64,000 nt of DNA. Origin: RHLJ01 sp965222205 (GTDB lineage Bacteria; Bacteroidota; Rhodothermia; Balneolales; Balneolaceae). The notes beneath the pieces are model-generated. The model made no database searches. It was not told where the DNA came from and worked only from the letters and a program-made list of their open reading frames with translations. Shown in pieces: positions 32,486 through 41,457 of this stretch; within the stretch, counting starts at the first letter, position 1, and the number at the start of each line of letters is the position of its first letter. The DNA lies in NCBI GenBank assembly GCA_965222205.1, contig OZ244932.1, forward strand, positions 3,286,001 through 3,350,000, read 5' to 3'. A program made the position numbers and the translations under genes.

Positions 32486-33567
32486 GCGATAAGGTAACTT
32501 TTTCAAAACTCGTAGATGAACTCGCCGAAAAAACAGAGATCTCTCAAACGCTTAGCCATGATTTTATTTCGGGTTTAACAGATATTGTCATTGACTCAGC
32601 CATAGAGTCCGGAAAATCATCCATTACTAACTTCGGGAGTTTTAGTGTAGTGGATGTAGCCGCGAGAAATGGAGTAAATCCCCGTACTGGAGAATCTATT
32701 GTAATCCCTGCCCATCAGCGGCTTTCTTTCAGCCCATACAAGGCACTCGAAACTACAGTAAATGCACCTTTTGCTCACCTTGAAGCAACAGTGATAGAGG
32801 ACAAAGATGAGACAGATTCTTCAGCACAGCCTGAAACAACTTCTACTACTAAACCGCTTCCACCCTTAACTTCTTCCGGCGAAGATTTGGAAGAAGACGG
32901 GGCTAGTAAAGAAATAGATGGTCCGGAATCATCTGATCAGGTAGAAAAGGCTGAGGCTCCGGTTTTTAAGCGACCGGGAAAAGAAGAGGAAAAATCCGGC
33001 AACCTGCAGAACGTGTTGATACTCGTTGTTGTTTTACTTCTGGTGATTCTTGGGCTTTGGTATTTTGTGTTCCGGGACACCTCTGATCCTCAGGTTGCTG
33101 AGCAAACTCCGCCTCCACCGGTGGAAACCCCAGCAGATCCAACACCTAACCCTCCTCCTGCTACAGACCAAACTGCAACTAACTCTGATACTCCTGAAGA
33201 GTCTGAAGTTCCTAATGAAAAGGCTCCTGAACCTGAGCAGGTAGAGATTATTGAACAAACAGTACCTTCAAATTACGTGGTTTCTTCGGGCGAATGGATT
33301 TATGACATTGCCAGAAAGAACTATAATCAACCCACGTTCTGGCCATTGATTTTTGAGGCCAATTTCTCTTCCAGTCAGGACCCGGATTTAATTATTCCGG
33401 GAAAAGAGCTTAAAATCCCTGAAATCGAAGATGCTCAAAACCTGACTCAAAATGATCGCGAAAGGCTCGCTTCTGCATTACGACTAGTTTCCGAAGCTTA
33501 TGCTAATGCAGGTAAGTCAGAACAAGCTGAAAGTTATAAGCGAATGGCTGCCAATTTTTCTAATTAG
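32482..33567 (+). CDS. HU domain - transmembrane helix - LysM fusion protein
   Basis: A 361-residue protein with an unusual order of parts. Residues 1-95 are a canonical HU domain (ITNFGSFSVVDVAARNGVNP, RTGESIVIPAHQRLSFSP). An acidic linker follows to about 176, then one membrane helix at 178-197 with a basic flank on the N-terminal side (KRPGKEEEK). A Pro/Thr-rich stretch (207-255) leads to a LysM domain at about 264-313 (NYVVSSGEWIYDIARKNYNQ, then IIPGKELKIP) and a helical tail. The topology places DNA-binding inside and peptidoglycan-binding outside the membrane. HU fusions with SPOR-type envelope domains are known in Bacteroidota; I know of no described role for an HU-LysM form. Coupled to the HU gene before it. 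Confidence 0.85.
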   Translation: MSDKVTFSKLVDELAEKTEISQTLSHDFISGLTDIVIDSAIESGKSSITNFGSFSVVDVAARNGVNPRTGESIVIPAHQRLSFSPYKALETTVNAPFAHLEATVIEDKDETDSSAQPETTSTTKPLPPLTSSGEDLEEDGASKEIDGPESSDQVEKAEAPVFKRPGKEEEKSGNLQNVLILVVVLLLVILGLWYFVFRDTSDPQVAEQTPPPPVETPADPTPNPPPATDQTATNSDTPEESEVPNEKAPEPEQVEIIEQTVPSNYVVSSGEWIYDIARKNYNQPTFWPLIFEANFSSSQDPDLIIPGKELKIPEIEDAQNLTQNDRERLASALRLVSEAYANAGKSEQAESYKRMAANFSN

Positions 33568-33584
33568 CCTCATATTTTTCAGAT

Positions 33585-34337
33585 TTAGAAAAGACGGGTC
33601 TTGTAAATCTTAACTCCATTATAGTTCCCTTCCATTTTTACGAATTCTTGCTCGTCTTTAGTATACCAGAATCGGGTTGGCTGAGTGCCATGATAATCCA
33701 TAAATAGTATCCAGGTATCGAGTTCTTTTCCTCCGGGTAGTTTTATTATTTCCGATCCTTCTACCTTTATTTCGTGCCAATCAGGTTTTGTGGTTTTGCT
33801 TCCTGGGTGATGAAATCTTAAAACAACACTATACCCTTCCCTCATGGGTAACATAGAAAAAGTTGTTAAATCGAGCTCAAAGTTAAAGACGGGTTCCTCC
33901 AATTTAAGATTATACCCTTCTTCTGCATTACTTTTAGCAGTATCCAGTGCCACAACTGCCTGGTCGGTAAACCTATATGCTTCTTTTCCTTTGGATCCGA
34001 TATTCCTGATATGAATTATGGGCTTGAATGTTTTTGGCTCAACCATAGAATAAAACTCTCCGGTTGAGTTTTCATCTGCCCCAAAGTATTCGTGTTTAAT
34101 GGCAAGAAAATCTTCACCCTCATGCTTAATTCTTTCTACAGATGATCTTACCATCACTCCAAGTCTTACTGATCCTCTAAACTCGGAATGTACCAGATAT
34201 TCTATGGTCTTTTCTTTTAATAAATGGTGATTTTTAAATATATCCCCAACTCTGATGGAATCGGGTTCCTGGGCTTTCAATATTAAGCTTATCCCAAATA
34301 TGAATAGCCCTGTAAATAGTAAGGAAGATTTTCTCAT
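33585..34337 (-). CDS. Exported DUF3108-like protein
   Basis: A 250-residue protein with a signal peptide ending near LILKAQ. It is beta-rich throughout, with the pattern of the DUF3108/outer-membrane lipoprotein-sorting-like fold: EPKTFKPIIHIRNIGSKGKEAYRF in two parts, ELDLTTFSMLPMREGYSVVL, and KLPGGKELDTWILFMDYHG followed by TRFWYTKDEQEFVKMEGN. Such proteins probably bind lipid or sit in the periplasm, with function unknown. Family assignment is by general pattern only. Confidence 0.6.
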   Translation of the reverse strand: MRKSSLLFTGLFIFGISLILKAQEPDSIRVGDIFKNHHLLKEKTIEYLVHSEFRGSVRLGVMVRSSVERIKHEGEDFLAIKHEYFGADENSTGEFYSMVEPKTFKPIIHIRNIGSKGKEAYRFTDQAVVALDTAKSNAEEGYNLKLEEPVFNFELDLTTFSMLPMREGYSVVLRFHHPGSKTTKPDWHEIKVEGSEIIKLPGGKELDTWILFMDYHGTQPTRFWYTKDEQEFVKMEGNYNGVKIYKTRLF

Positions 34338-34561
34338 AAGAACTTTGCTTAGAAATTTTGCTTTCCTGAAAATCTACCCTTTCGTTGATCATGTAAATTT
34401 TATTCGACGTTCTTAATCGATTAATCTACAGATATAGTTTATTAATCCATATGTAGAAATATCTGATGAAAACGCATATCCGTCGATTCTCCGGCCTCAT
34501 TTGCAGAATAAATCATAAAAAATCTCAACTAAAAAGGTATTTTCTATAAAAGCATTCTGAT

Positions 34562-35578
34562 TTGGCAAAGAACCGACTACTTATTTTACATATTTCTTTT
34601 TGGGCTATTTTCGTGTTCTACCGACTGTTCGATTACACCCGATACATTCCTATAGAAACTGCCATCAATTTTCTGGCCGTACCATTGGTATTCAATATGC
34701 TCGCCAGCTATATCCATTACTTCTTTGTACTTCCTTATCTTATCCAGACCCGAGAATACCTTAAGTATTTCACTTTTCTTGCACTCACATTAATAGTGGT
34801 TATGGGTTTTAGATTTGTCGCCGATAATTACTTTATGGCCCCTTTTAGTCAGGATCAGGAATATTATGCAAGCATCCACTTTCCAAGAGTATTGAGTGTA
34901 CTCTGGGGCTTTCTGACTTTTATCATCTTTACTGGAATGATCAAGTTTACTTCTGATTGGTTTAGAATTGAGAACGAAAAAAAGCAATTAGAAAACGAAA
35001 AATTAACCGCCGAGCTCAACTATCTGAAAGCCCAAATCAATCCTCATTTTTTGTTTAATACTTTGCATAATCTGAACTATCTGGTTCAGGGGAAAAAAGA
35101 TGAGGCCACTCAAATCATTATTCGCTTATCCAATATTATGCGTTATATGATTTACGATGCCAGTCAAACAATTGTGCCCATCACTAAAGAGATACAGTAT
35201 ATGCAAGACTATATCGAGTTGGAGCGGATCAGGTTAAATAATCCACTAGATATTTCTTTCAATATTTCCGGGAATTATGAGCAGACCAAAATAGCGCCAC
35301 TGATTCTAATAACTTTTCTTGAAAATGCCTTTAAGCATGGAGTAAGTGATGAAGCAGAAAACTGTTGGATAAAGGTGGATTTACAACAGAAAAAAGAAAT
35401 ACTTACCTACTCCGTAAGTAATTCGAAAATTGAAAAAACTTCTTCTTCTGAACGATCCGGATTTGGTCTCGACAATCTTGAAAAAAGATTGAAACTTCAT
35501 TACCCCGAAGAACACCAACTTTCTATATCAGAATCCGAACAAAGCTATAACATTGAACTAATCCTGAAACTTAAATAA
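34562..35578 (+). CDS. LytS/YehU-type sensor histidine kinase
   Basis: A 338-residue membrane kinase of the His_kinase (PF06580) family. Four hydrophobic segments at about 7-25, 33-57, 68-85 and 110-130 are followed by a short coiled coil (ENEKKQLENEKLTAEL). The phosphoacceptor box is LKAQINPH162FLFNTLHNLNYL, quoted around His162. The ATPase part includes PLILITFLENAFKHG and GFGLDNLEKRLKLHY. The start is TTG 34562, needed to include the first membrane segment. There is no separate sensor domain, so the signal is probably sensed in the membrane. It overlaps the LytTR regulator gene by 1 bp. Confidence 0.9.
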   Translation: MAKNRLLILHISFWAIFVFYRLFDYTRYIPIETAINFLAVPLVFNMLASYIHYFFVLPYLIQTREYLKYFTFLALTLIVVMGFRFVADNYFMAPFSQDQEYYASIHFPRVLSVLWGFLTFIIFTGMIKFTSDWFRIENEKKQLENEKLTAELNYLKAQINPHFLFNTLHNLNYLVQGKKDEATQIIIRLSNIMRYMIYDASQTIVPITKEIQYMQDYIELERIRLNNPLDISFNISGNYEQTKIAPLILITFLENAFKHGVSDEAENCWIKVDLQQKKEILTYSVSNSKIEKTSSSERSGFGLDNLEKRLKLHYPEEHQLSISESEQSYNIELILKLK

Positions 35579-36288
35579 TGGTGAATTGTATTGTTATTGA
35601 TGATGAACCTTTTGCTCGTAATTTGCTAGAGGAATACATAAACAAGGTTCCTTACCTCAATCTTTTAGGAAGTTTTTCCAGTGGTCTAAAAGCCTTAGAG
35701 CTTTTGAACGCTCAGCCTGTAGATTTGCTATTCCTGGATATTCAAATGCCCGAAATCAATGGTATAACTTTCCTCAAATCACTCAAAAATAAACCAAATG
35801 TGATTTTTACTACAGCTTATGCTGAATTTGCGCTGGAGGGTTATGAGTTAAATGCTACAGACTATCTTCTCAAACCCTTTGACTTTCCTCGTTTCCTGAA
35901 AGCGGTTGAAAAAGTGACTCCGGCACAAATTCAGGCTCCGGAAACTTTCAGTACTGCAAAGAGCCCTAAATATCTTTTTGTAAAAGACGGCAGTTCGATG
36001 ATTAAGATCACTCTTTCTGATATTCGATATATAAAAGGTGTAAAGGATTATGTACAGATTTTTAGCATCAACAAAAAAGTAATGAGCCTTCATACACTAA
36101 AGGAGTTGTCTGAAACGCTTCCAGAAGACTTGTTTGCAAGATCTCATAATTCGTATATAGTTGGTTTACAGCATATAGATTCAATTCATGGAAACCAGAT
36201 TAATATTCTTGATACCCAGATTCCTATAGGTGCTACTTTCAAAAAACCGTTTATGGAATCCTTAAAAAAAATTGGGCTTCCCAGATAG
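35578..36288 (+). CDS. LytTR-family response regulator
   Basis: A 236-residue partner of the kinase just upstream. Receiver at 1-120 with D8/D9, phosphoacceptor D54 in LLFLDIQMPEING and the Lys in DYLLKPFDFPR. The DNA-binding LytTR domain is at about 140-236: FVKDGSSMIKITLSDIRYIKG in two parts, ELSETLPEDLFARSHNSYIVG and QIPIGATFKKPF. Binding-site repeats cannot be picked out with confidence; the kinase-regulator pair itself is the commonest autoregulated target. Confidence 0.92.
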   Translation: MVNCIVIDDEPFARNLLEEYINKVPYLNLLGSFSSGLKALELLNAQPVDLLFLDIQMPEINGITFLKSLKNKPNVIFTTAYAEFALEGYELNATDYLLKPFDFPRFLKAVEKVTPAQIQAPETFSTAKSPKYLFVKDGSSMIKITLSDIRYIKGVKDYVQIFSINKKVMSLHTLKELSETLPEDLFARSHNSYIVGLQHIDSIHGNQINILDTQIPIGATFKKPFMESLKKIGLPR

Positions 36289-36293
36289 ATTAG

Positions 36294-37430
36294 TCAGCTA
36301 AGTAAATCTAATGTAATTGCATCCGCAATTTTTAGTCCTTCTCTGGTCAGATAAAGTTTCGATTCAGAAAGAACTGCCTTCCCTTCTTTCACTTTTTGAT
36401 TGAGATATGCTTTTTGCTTTGAACTTAATTCAAAACCATACCTGCTTTTCAAATCTGAAATGCTTAGCCCCTTTGTTGTTCTTAGTGCAAGCATCAGTCG
36501 TTCTTCGGCAAGTTCATGTTTACTGAGCTGATCTACCTCTGTTCTGTTTTCCCAACCTCCACTTAGATACGAGTTCAAATCAGGTTCATTGGTCCATCTT
36601 TCAGCTGTTCGCCCTTCATCATTCCACCAAAAAGAATGAGCGCCGGGACCCAGACCCAGATAATTTTCGTGCGACCAGTATGCAGAATTATGCCTCGCCT
36701 CAAATCCTGGTTTGGCAAAACTACTTACTTCGTATTGATGAATACCTGCATTCCTGAGCTTACTTTCTACCAAGTCAAAATGTGCAGCTACCTGATCATC
36801 TTCCGGAGGAATTAGACGACCTATTTCAAGCTGCTTTCCTAGGCGGGTTTTGGGCTCTATGGTTAACGAATAAGCTGAAACATGTGGAGGGCTGAATCCG
36901 AGCAATATATCAACATCTTTTTCCAGCATTTCCAGAGTCTGGTCTGGATTCCCGTAAATTAAATCGACGGTATAGGAGTTAATCCCAGAGGAACTTAACA
37001 CCTCCAAACAGTGCAAGGCCTCTTCTCTGGAATGCGCCCGATTCATGAAGTTCAAGAGCTCCTGATCAAATGTCTGAACACCCATACTTGCTCTCGTTAT
37101 TCCGGCCGATTTCAGCCCCGACAAGTACTCACTTGTTACATCATCCGGATTCATTTCCAGAGTTACTTCTTCTGGATCTAAGTCAAATACCTCTTCAATC
37201 GCTTCTAAAATTTGTTCTATTTGTTTGGGTGATAATAAGGATGGGGTTCCTCCTCCAAAGTATATCGTGTTAACTTTTTCAGTGGTATATCTGGTTTCCT
37301 TTTTTGAATGGATTTCTTTGATAAGCTCATCAACAAAGATCTGCTTCTGATCCATTTTAGTAACAAAGTAGAAGTCGCAGTATGAACAGGCTTGCTTGCA
37401 GAAGGGGATATGGAGGTATAGGCCGCTCAT
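36294..37430 (-). CDS. hemW: HemW, radical SAM heme chaperone
   Basis: HemW binds heme and a [4Fe-4S] cluster and delivers heme to respiratory proteins; it is often mis-annotated as an oxygen-independent coproporphyrinogen oxidase. The 378-residue product opens with YLHIPFCKQACSYCDFYF, giving the radical SAM CxxxCxxC at C11, C15 and C18. Then TIYFGGGTPSLL and the family segment ARHNSAYWSHENYLGLGPGAHSF (quoted in part) follow, and LMLALRTTKGLSI closes the HemW-type C-terminal domain. The fourth cysteine of HemN-type enzymes is absent, as expected for HemW. Confidence 0.92.
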   Translation of the reverse strand: MSGLYLHIPFCKQACSYCDFYFVTKMDQKQIFVDELIKEIHSKKETRYTTEKVNTIYFGGGTPSLLSPKQIEQILEAIEEVFDLDPEEVTLEMNPDDVTSEYLSGLKSAGITRASMGVQTFDQELLNFMNRAHSREEALHCLEVLSSSGINSYTVDLIYGNPDQTLEMLEKDVDILLGFSPPHVSAYSLTIEPKTRLGKQLEIGRLIPPEDDQVAAHFDLVESKLRNAGIHQYEVSSFAKPGFEARHNSAYWSHENYLGLGPGAHSFWWNDEGRTAERWTNEPDLNSYLSGGWENRTEVDQLSKHELAEERLMLALRTTKGLSISDLKSRYGFELSSKQKAYLNQKVKEGKAVLSESKLYLTREGLKIADAITLDLLS

Positions 37431-37431
37431 T

Positions 37432-37480
37432 GAATTAGGAATAGTTGAATTAGGAATAATTATTCAACTATTCCTAATTC
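37432..37480. repeat. Perfect 19-bp inverted repeat between hemW and carbonic anhydrase genes
   Basis: GAATTAGGAATAGTTGAAT (37432-37450) and its exact complement (37462-37480) enclose 11 bases. It lies 2 bp before the hemW start and 8 bp after the carbonic anhydrase gene stop, both read leftward. It may act as a terminator for the latter or as a mobile palindrome; it has no T-run. Confidence 0.7.
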
Positions 37481-37487
37481 GTAATTC

Positions 37488-38036
37488 TCATACCTCCTGT
37501 TTATAAAATGGATTGATTTCGTACTCATCCTTCCCCTGATATGCCCGGCTGTATTTCACATAATTCTGTGAGTATTTTTTGATGGAGGCTACTTCTTCTT
37601 CTGATAGTTTTCGAACGGGTTTAGCTGGAGAGCCCATGTACAAATAACCGCTTTCCAGAGTTTTGTTGGGGGGAACCAAAGTACCTGCAGCAACAATCAC
37701 ATCGGATTCTATAATCGCCTTATCCAGGATAGTAGCGTTTATGCCAATAAGTACCCGATCTTTGATCGTACAGCCATGAATAACGGCTCCGTGACCAATA
37801 GTAACTTCATTTCCAATTAAGGTTGGTCCAGTTTGATTCATCACATGAATACAAACATTATCTTGGACGTTGCTCCGATCTCCAATAGTAATTTTGTTTA
37901 CATCTCCGCGAATCGTCACATTAAACCACGCGCTGCTTTCTTTGCCCATTGTTACATCGCCTATGATATCGGCACTTTGGACTATATATGCAGTTGGGTG
38001 TATTTGTGGTGATTTTCCTAAAAATTCTTTGATCAT
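37488..38036 (-). CDS. Gamma-class carbonic anhydrase-like hexapeptide protein
   Basis: A 182-residue left-handed beta-helix protein of the gamma-CA/PaaY group. Its three metal-ligand histidines can be placed: NVCIHVMNQTGPTLIG, then EVTIGHGAVIHGCTI. The core ADIIGDVTMGKESSAWFN and TIRGDVNKITIGDRSN (with the conserved RGD) match the family. The C-terminal helix ends at YKQEV. Some members are true carbonic anhydrases and others are inactive or have different substrates; sequence alone does not decide. The start lies 5 bp before the stop of a DUF3667 gene. Confidence 0.88.
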   Translation of the reverse strand: MIKEFLGKSPQIHPTAYIVQSADIIGDVTMGKESSAWFNVTIRGDVNKITIGDRSNVQDNVCIHVMNQTGPTLIGNEVTIGHGAVIHGCTIKDRVLIGINATILDKAIIESDVIVAAGTLVPPNKTLESGYLYMGSPAKPVRKLSEEEVASIKKYSQNYVKYSRAYQGKDEYEINPFYKQEV

Positions 38037-38040
38037 ATTT

Positions 38041-38799
38041 TTAAAACCAGGTTGCTAATAATGTTACTAATGCGAGCACAGTTAAATATAGCATAATAGT
38101 GAAGAACCCTTTTAATATTACTTTAAACCACGATTCTTCAAATACATTTTTCATGTAAATCATAAAAAAGATCAATGCTGCCAGCTGTGGCAGGTCCTCG
38201 ATAATATCTAAAGTACTTACCAAAAAAGGTGAAACTTGACCCTCAAAAATACCACCGAGAGACATTAATAAAAGTTGAATGGTAAAAAAGACAAACCAAA
38301 CTGAATGAATATGTACCGAAAAAATCAGGTATTCCACATAGTATGCTTTTCTCTTCAAGTGTAAAAACTTCAAGATAGCTGCCATAACGGGTACCAGAAA
38401 GAACATTGCGGTTTGAACTATTTTCGCAAGGTTAATTCTTGAGTCTCCGTCCTGAGTGAAATTTACGAATAGAATTTTATCACTCTCGATAAGCTGGGCA
38501 ATCAAAAAATAAACTACACTAATTGATATGTAAACTCTAAGCGGTGGCAAATACTTTGCGCGCTTACCTATTAAATATTCTTTCGTGACTTTACCGGGCT
38601 TTAAAAAAAGATCTTTAATCGTTCTGAAGAATCGATTATCAATTGTAAACAGTGTTTCGATAGCATCTTCTAAAAACTCTTTTAAAGGAAGCTTGGTAGG
38701 TTGAAACTTCTGCCCGCAATTGGAACAGTAATTACCCTGTACCTCTGTTCCGCAGTTTAGACAAGCCCCTTCTTTTTTTGGTGGTAAAGATTCACTCAT
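38041..38799 (-). CDS. DUF3667 membrane protein with N-terminal zinc ribbon (copy 1)
   Basis: A 252-residue protein. A treble zinc-ribbon-like start (CLNCG-TEVQGNYCSNCGQKF) precedes the DUF3667 signature: amphipathic LKEFLEDAIETLFTIDNRFF, then TIKDLFLKPGKVTKEYLIGK and four or five membrane helices. Function of the family is unknown. It lies 4 bp downstream of a related gene of exactly the same length, so the pair arose by tandem duplication. Confidence 0.85.
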   Translation of the reverse strand: MSESLPPKKEGACLNCGTEVQGNYCSNCGQKFQPTKLPLKEFLEDAIETLFTIDNRFFRTIKDLFLKPGKVTKEYLIGKRAKYLPPLRVYISISVVYFLIAQLIESDKILFVNFTQDGDSRINLAKIVQTAMFFLVPVMAAILKFLHLKRKAYYVEYLIFSVHIHSVWFVFFTIQLLLMSLGGIFEGQVSPFLVSTLDIIEDLPQLAALIFFMIYMKNVFEESWFKVILKGFFTIMLYLTVLALVTLLATWF

Positions 38800-38803
38800 T
38801 TAT

Positions 38804-39562
38804 TCAAATCCAGCTTGTATATAATATTGAAACTGCTAGTAACACTGATGCATAAAGCACAATTATTACCCAGGTTTTAAAAAAGGATATTAACCAACTA
38901 TCATCATATACCCTTTTTTGAAAAAAGAATAAATATACCAGCACTCCAACCTTTGATAGTGTCTGTATCAGGTCTGTTGAAAAAGTAATCCATACAACAT
39001 CTTCGTAATTATTCAGAAAATATTCCGAGCCTGCATAAAAGATCGACAACGAGTACCAAACCACATGCAGGTGTAAACCAAATATTAGATGCTCTAAATA
39101 AAATTTCTTTTTTCTCCAGTTTACTAACTTAATGATTCCTCCAAAAACGGGAAGCAAAAGAAACATACTATACTGCAGGTAGTCTACAAATTCCGATTCT
39201 CTTCCATCAAGATTATTAATGTTGATTAAAAAAAATCGATTCGTATCTATTACAGTTACGATTAGAAAGTAAAGTACACTTATCCATATATATAACTTTA
39301 CTGGATACACATACCTTATTCTTTCACCGGAAATATATTTACTTGTTACTTTTCCGGGATAGATAAACAGATCTTTAAGAGTTTTAAAAAGCTTGTTATC
39401 TAAACTAAAAATACTCTCGAAAGCATCCGCTAAAAAAATCTTTAGCGATATTTTTGTGGAATAAACTTTTTGCCCGCAGGTTTGACAATAGTTACCAATT
39501 TGGTTTGAGCCGCAATTAAGACAAACTCCTTCTTTTTGGATTTCTTCCTTACTCATAACCAC
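38804..39562 (-). CDS. DUF3667 membrane protein with N-terminal zinc ribbon (copy 2)
   Basis: A 252-residue paralogue of the next gene. Matching parts are CLNCGSNQIGNYCQTCGQK, the segment ESIFSLDNKLFKTLKDLFI, YPGKVTSKYISGERIRYV and the following membrane helices. The copies have clearly diverged, so the duplication is old. The gene probably starts the two-gene transcript; a terminator for the upstream dsbA-like gene lies just before it. Confidence 0.85.
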   Translation of the reverse strand: MVMSKEEIQKEGVCLNCGSNQIGNYCQTCGQKVYSTKISLKIFLADAFESIFSLDNKLFKTLKDLFIYPGKVTSKYISGERIRYVYPVKLYIWISVLYFLIVTVIDTNRFFLININNLDGRESEFVDYLQYSMFLLLPVFGGIIKLVNWRKKKFYLEHLIFGLHLHVVWYSLSIFYAGSEYFLNNYEDVVWITFSTDLIQTLSKVGVLVYLFFFQKRVYDDSWLISFFKTWVIIVLYASVLLAVSILYTSWI

Positions 39563-39569
39563 AAAATAA

Positions 39570-39602
39570 AAAAGGTTCCGATTGAAACAACCGGAACCTT
39601 TT
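39570..39602 (-). terminator. Rho-independent terminator of the DsbA-like gene
   Basis: An 11-bp perfect stem (39570-39580 with 39592-39602) with an 11-base loop. Read leftward it is followed by a T-rich run. It lies 20 bp after the stop at 39622. Confidence 0.85.
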
Positions 39603-39621
39603 AAAATTGATTTTCAACTTA

Positions 39622-40248
39622 TCAATCCATGTATTGATCAATAACTGCTTTAAATGCTGGATAATTGTCTGGATTGCTTTCCAATTCCACACCATTAATG
39701 AAGAATGTCGGGGTAGATGAAATCCCCAAATCCCTGCCTTCTCTACGATCAGCCATTACAATCCTGTTCATGTCTGCCGAGTTCATGTCCTGTTGAAACT
39801 TTTGAACATCGAGATCAAGGGCTCTTGCATAGCCAATAAAAATTGCTTCTGCATTACCTCTCGACCATTGCTCTTGTCCTTCAAAAATCATGTCGTGCAT
39901 TTCCTTGTATTTACCCTGAACTCGGGCAGCCTCAACCGATCTTGCAGCTACATGGGCGTAGGGGTGCATACTTAAAGGGAAATGCTTGTAGGTAACTTTG
40001 ATATCATCACCATAATCCTGTTTCAGTTGGTTTACGAATGGAACAAAATATTTGCAAGCAGGACATTGATAGTCACTGAATTTGACTAACTCAACCTTAG
40101 CATTGGTCGGCTGTTCCACCTCTACCGGGGAGGCTGAAGTAGTCTCAGTAGCTGCTTGAGATTGTAAATTTGTTTCTGGTGATTTTTCACATGCTAACCC
40201 GATTACGATCAAGGCGAGCAGTAGATTAAAAAATGAATTACTCTTCAT
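39622..40248 (-). CDS. DsbA-family thioredoxin-fold lipoprotein
   Basis: A 208-residue exported oxidoreductase. Lipobox IGLAC with Cys20, a Ser/Thr/Glu-rich linker to about 50, then a DsbA/DsbG-like thioredoxin domain with active site C62-PA-C65 (FSDYQCPACKYF), a helical insertion and the cis-Pro loop ISSTPTFFINGV. It resembles the DsbA_5/Thioredoxin_4 group, which oxidises or isomerises disulfides in exported proteins. A CPAC centre is more oxidising-type than CGPC. No DsbB or VKOR partner is nearby. Confidence 0.88.
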   Translation of the reverse strand: MKSNSFFNLLLALIVIGLACEKSPETNLQSQAATETTSASPVEVEQPTNAKVELVKFSDYQCPACKYFVPFVNQLKQDYGDDIKVTYKHFPLSMHPYAHVAARSVEAARVQGKYKEMHDMIFEGQEQWSRGNAEAIFIGYARALDLDVQKFQQDMNSADMNRIVMADRREGRDLGISSTPTFFINGVELESNPDNYPAFKAVIDQYMD

Positions 40249-40268
40249 GGATGTTTTTGATTTTAGCT

Positions 40269-41429
40269 TTAAGTAGCCACTTTAGGCCTTCTTACTTTGT
40301 TAAAATGTCGTTTTAAGATAGTATCTATTTTACCAACAATCTCATCGAGGTGATCTTCTTTTACATTCTTTCCGAATGAAAACCGTACAAACTCTCTGGC
40401 CTCTTCATCCGATCTCCCCAGTGCTTTCATAGTTCGGTTGGGTTTTTCACTTCCAACCTGACATGCACTTCCCGTTGAAATTGCCAGCCCTGCCTGATTA
40501 CATTCCAGCATGAAGTACTGCCCTTCTATCCCCGGAAAGCGAAGCCCGAGAATAAAAGGGGATTCATTCCCCGAATTCCCTTCAATTACAAACGTATGAT
40601 CTAAGGCGGATAGTTTTCTTACAAACTCTGATTTAATATTGGTTACTCTCAAAAATTCATTGGTTAAATCAGCTGTACTTTCTTTTGCGGCTGTTGCAAA
40701 AGCAGCTATTCCCGGCACATTATCGGTTCCGGTTTTCAGTTTTTTCTTCTGCTGGGGCTCGTCTAAAAAAGGATTCCATTCCGCTTCGGGATCCATCCAA
40801 ACAGCTCCCACTCCTTTGGGACCATATATTTTATGGGCAGATACTGAAAGGGCATCGATGGTTAAATCTTGTACATCAACGGCTATTTTACCAAAACTTT
40901 GTACGGCATCGCTATGAAACAGCACTCCTTTAGATTTAAGGAATTTGCCGATTTCTTTGATTGGCTGAATAGTTCCTATTTCTGAATTTATATGTTGTAT
41001 GGAAACCAAAACAGTTTCTTCACTGAGCAACTTTTTTAACTCTTCAATCTGAACTATTCCGGTTTTATCTACACCAAGCCAGCTAATCTTGTATCCTTCT
41101 TGTTCCAGCTTCCCAAAAACATCCCTGACAGAAGCATGTTCAATTGCTGAGGTGATAATATGTTTACCACCACTTTTGCATCCATCCAATAAAGCTTTGA
41201 TTGCCAGAAAATTTGATTCCGAAGCGCCGGAGGTGAAGTGTAAATCTTTTGCTTCCGCATTTAATGCTTTAGCAATCGTTTTAGCGGAGGCCTCTTTAAT
41301 CTGTTTAGCAGAAGAGCCTGTATCATGCAAACTACTCGCATTTCCAAAATAATGCTTTGCCACGTTCACATAAACCTCCAACGCCTTATCGCTGATTGGA
41401 GTAGTAGCTGCATAATCTAGATAGATCAT
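40269..41429 (-). CDS. Cysteine desulfurase (NifS/IscS-type)
   Basis: A PLP enzyme that takes sulfur from cysteine for iron-sulfur clusters or thio-modification. The 386-residue product has the PLP lysine in SAHKIYGPKGVGAVWM and the mobile catalytic cysteine in STGSACQVGSEKPNR. The N-terminus MIYLDYAATTPIS is the class V standard. It is transcribed away from nadC-nadA across an 81-bp gap. In Bacillus a NifS-type desulfurase next to the nad genes matures the NadA cluster, so the same job is likely here. Confidence 0.9.
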   Translation of the reverse strand: MIYLDYAATTPISDKALEVYVNVAKHYFGNASSLHDTGSSAKQIKEASAKTIAKALNAEAKDLHFTSGASESNFLAIKALLDGCKSGGKHIITSAIEHASVRDVFGKLEQEGYKISWLGVDKTGIVQIEELKKLLSEETVLVSIQHINSEIGTIQPIKEIGKFLKSKGVLFHSDAVQSFGKIAVDVQDLTIDALSVSAHKIYGPKGVGAVWMDPEAEWNPFLDEPQQKKKLKTGTDNVPGIAAFATAAKESTADLTNEFLRVTNIKSEFVRKLSALDHTFVIEGNSGNESPFILGLRFPGIEGQYFMLECNQAGLAISTGSACQVGSEKPNRTMKALGRSDEEAREFVRFSFGKNVKEDHLDEIVGKIDTILKRHFNKVRRPKVAT

Positions 41430-41457
41430 TTATATCGCTCTTCTGAATTTAAAACTG

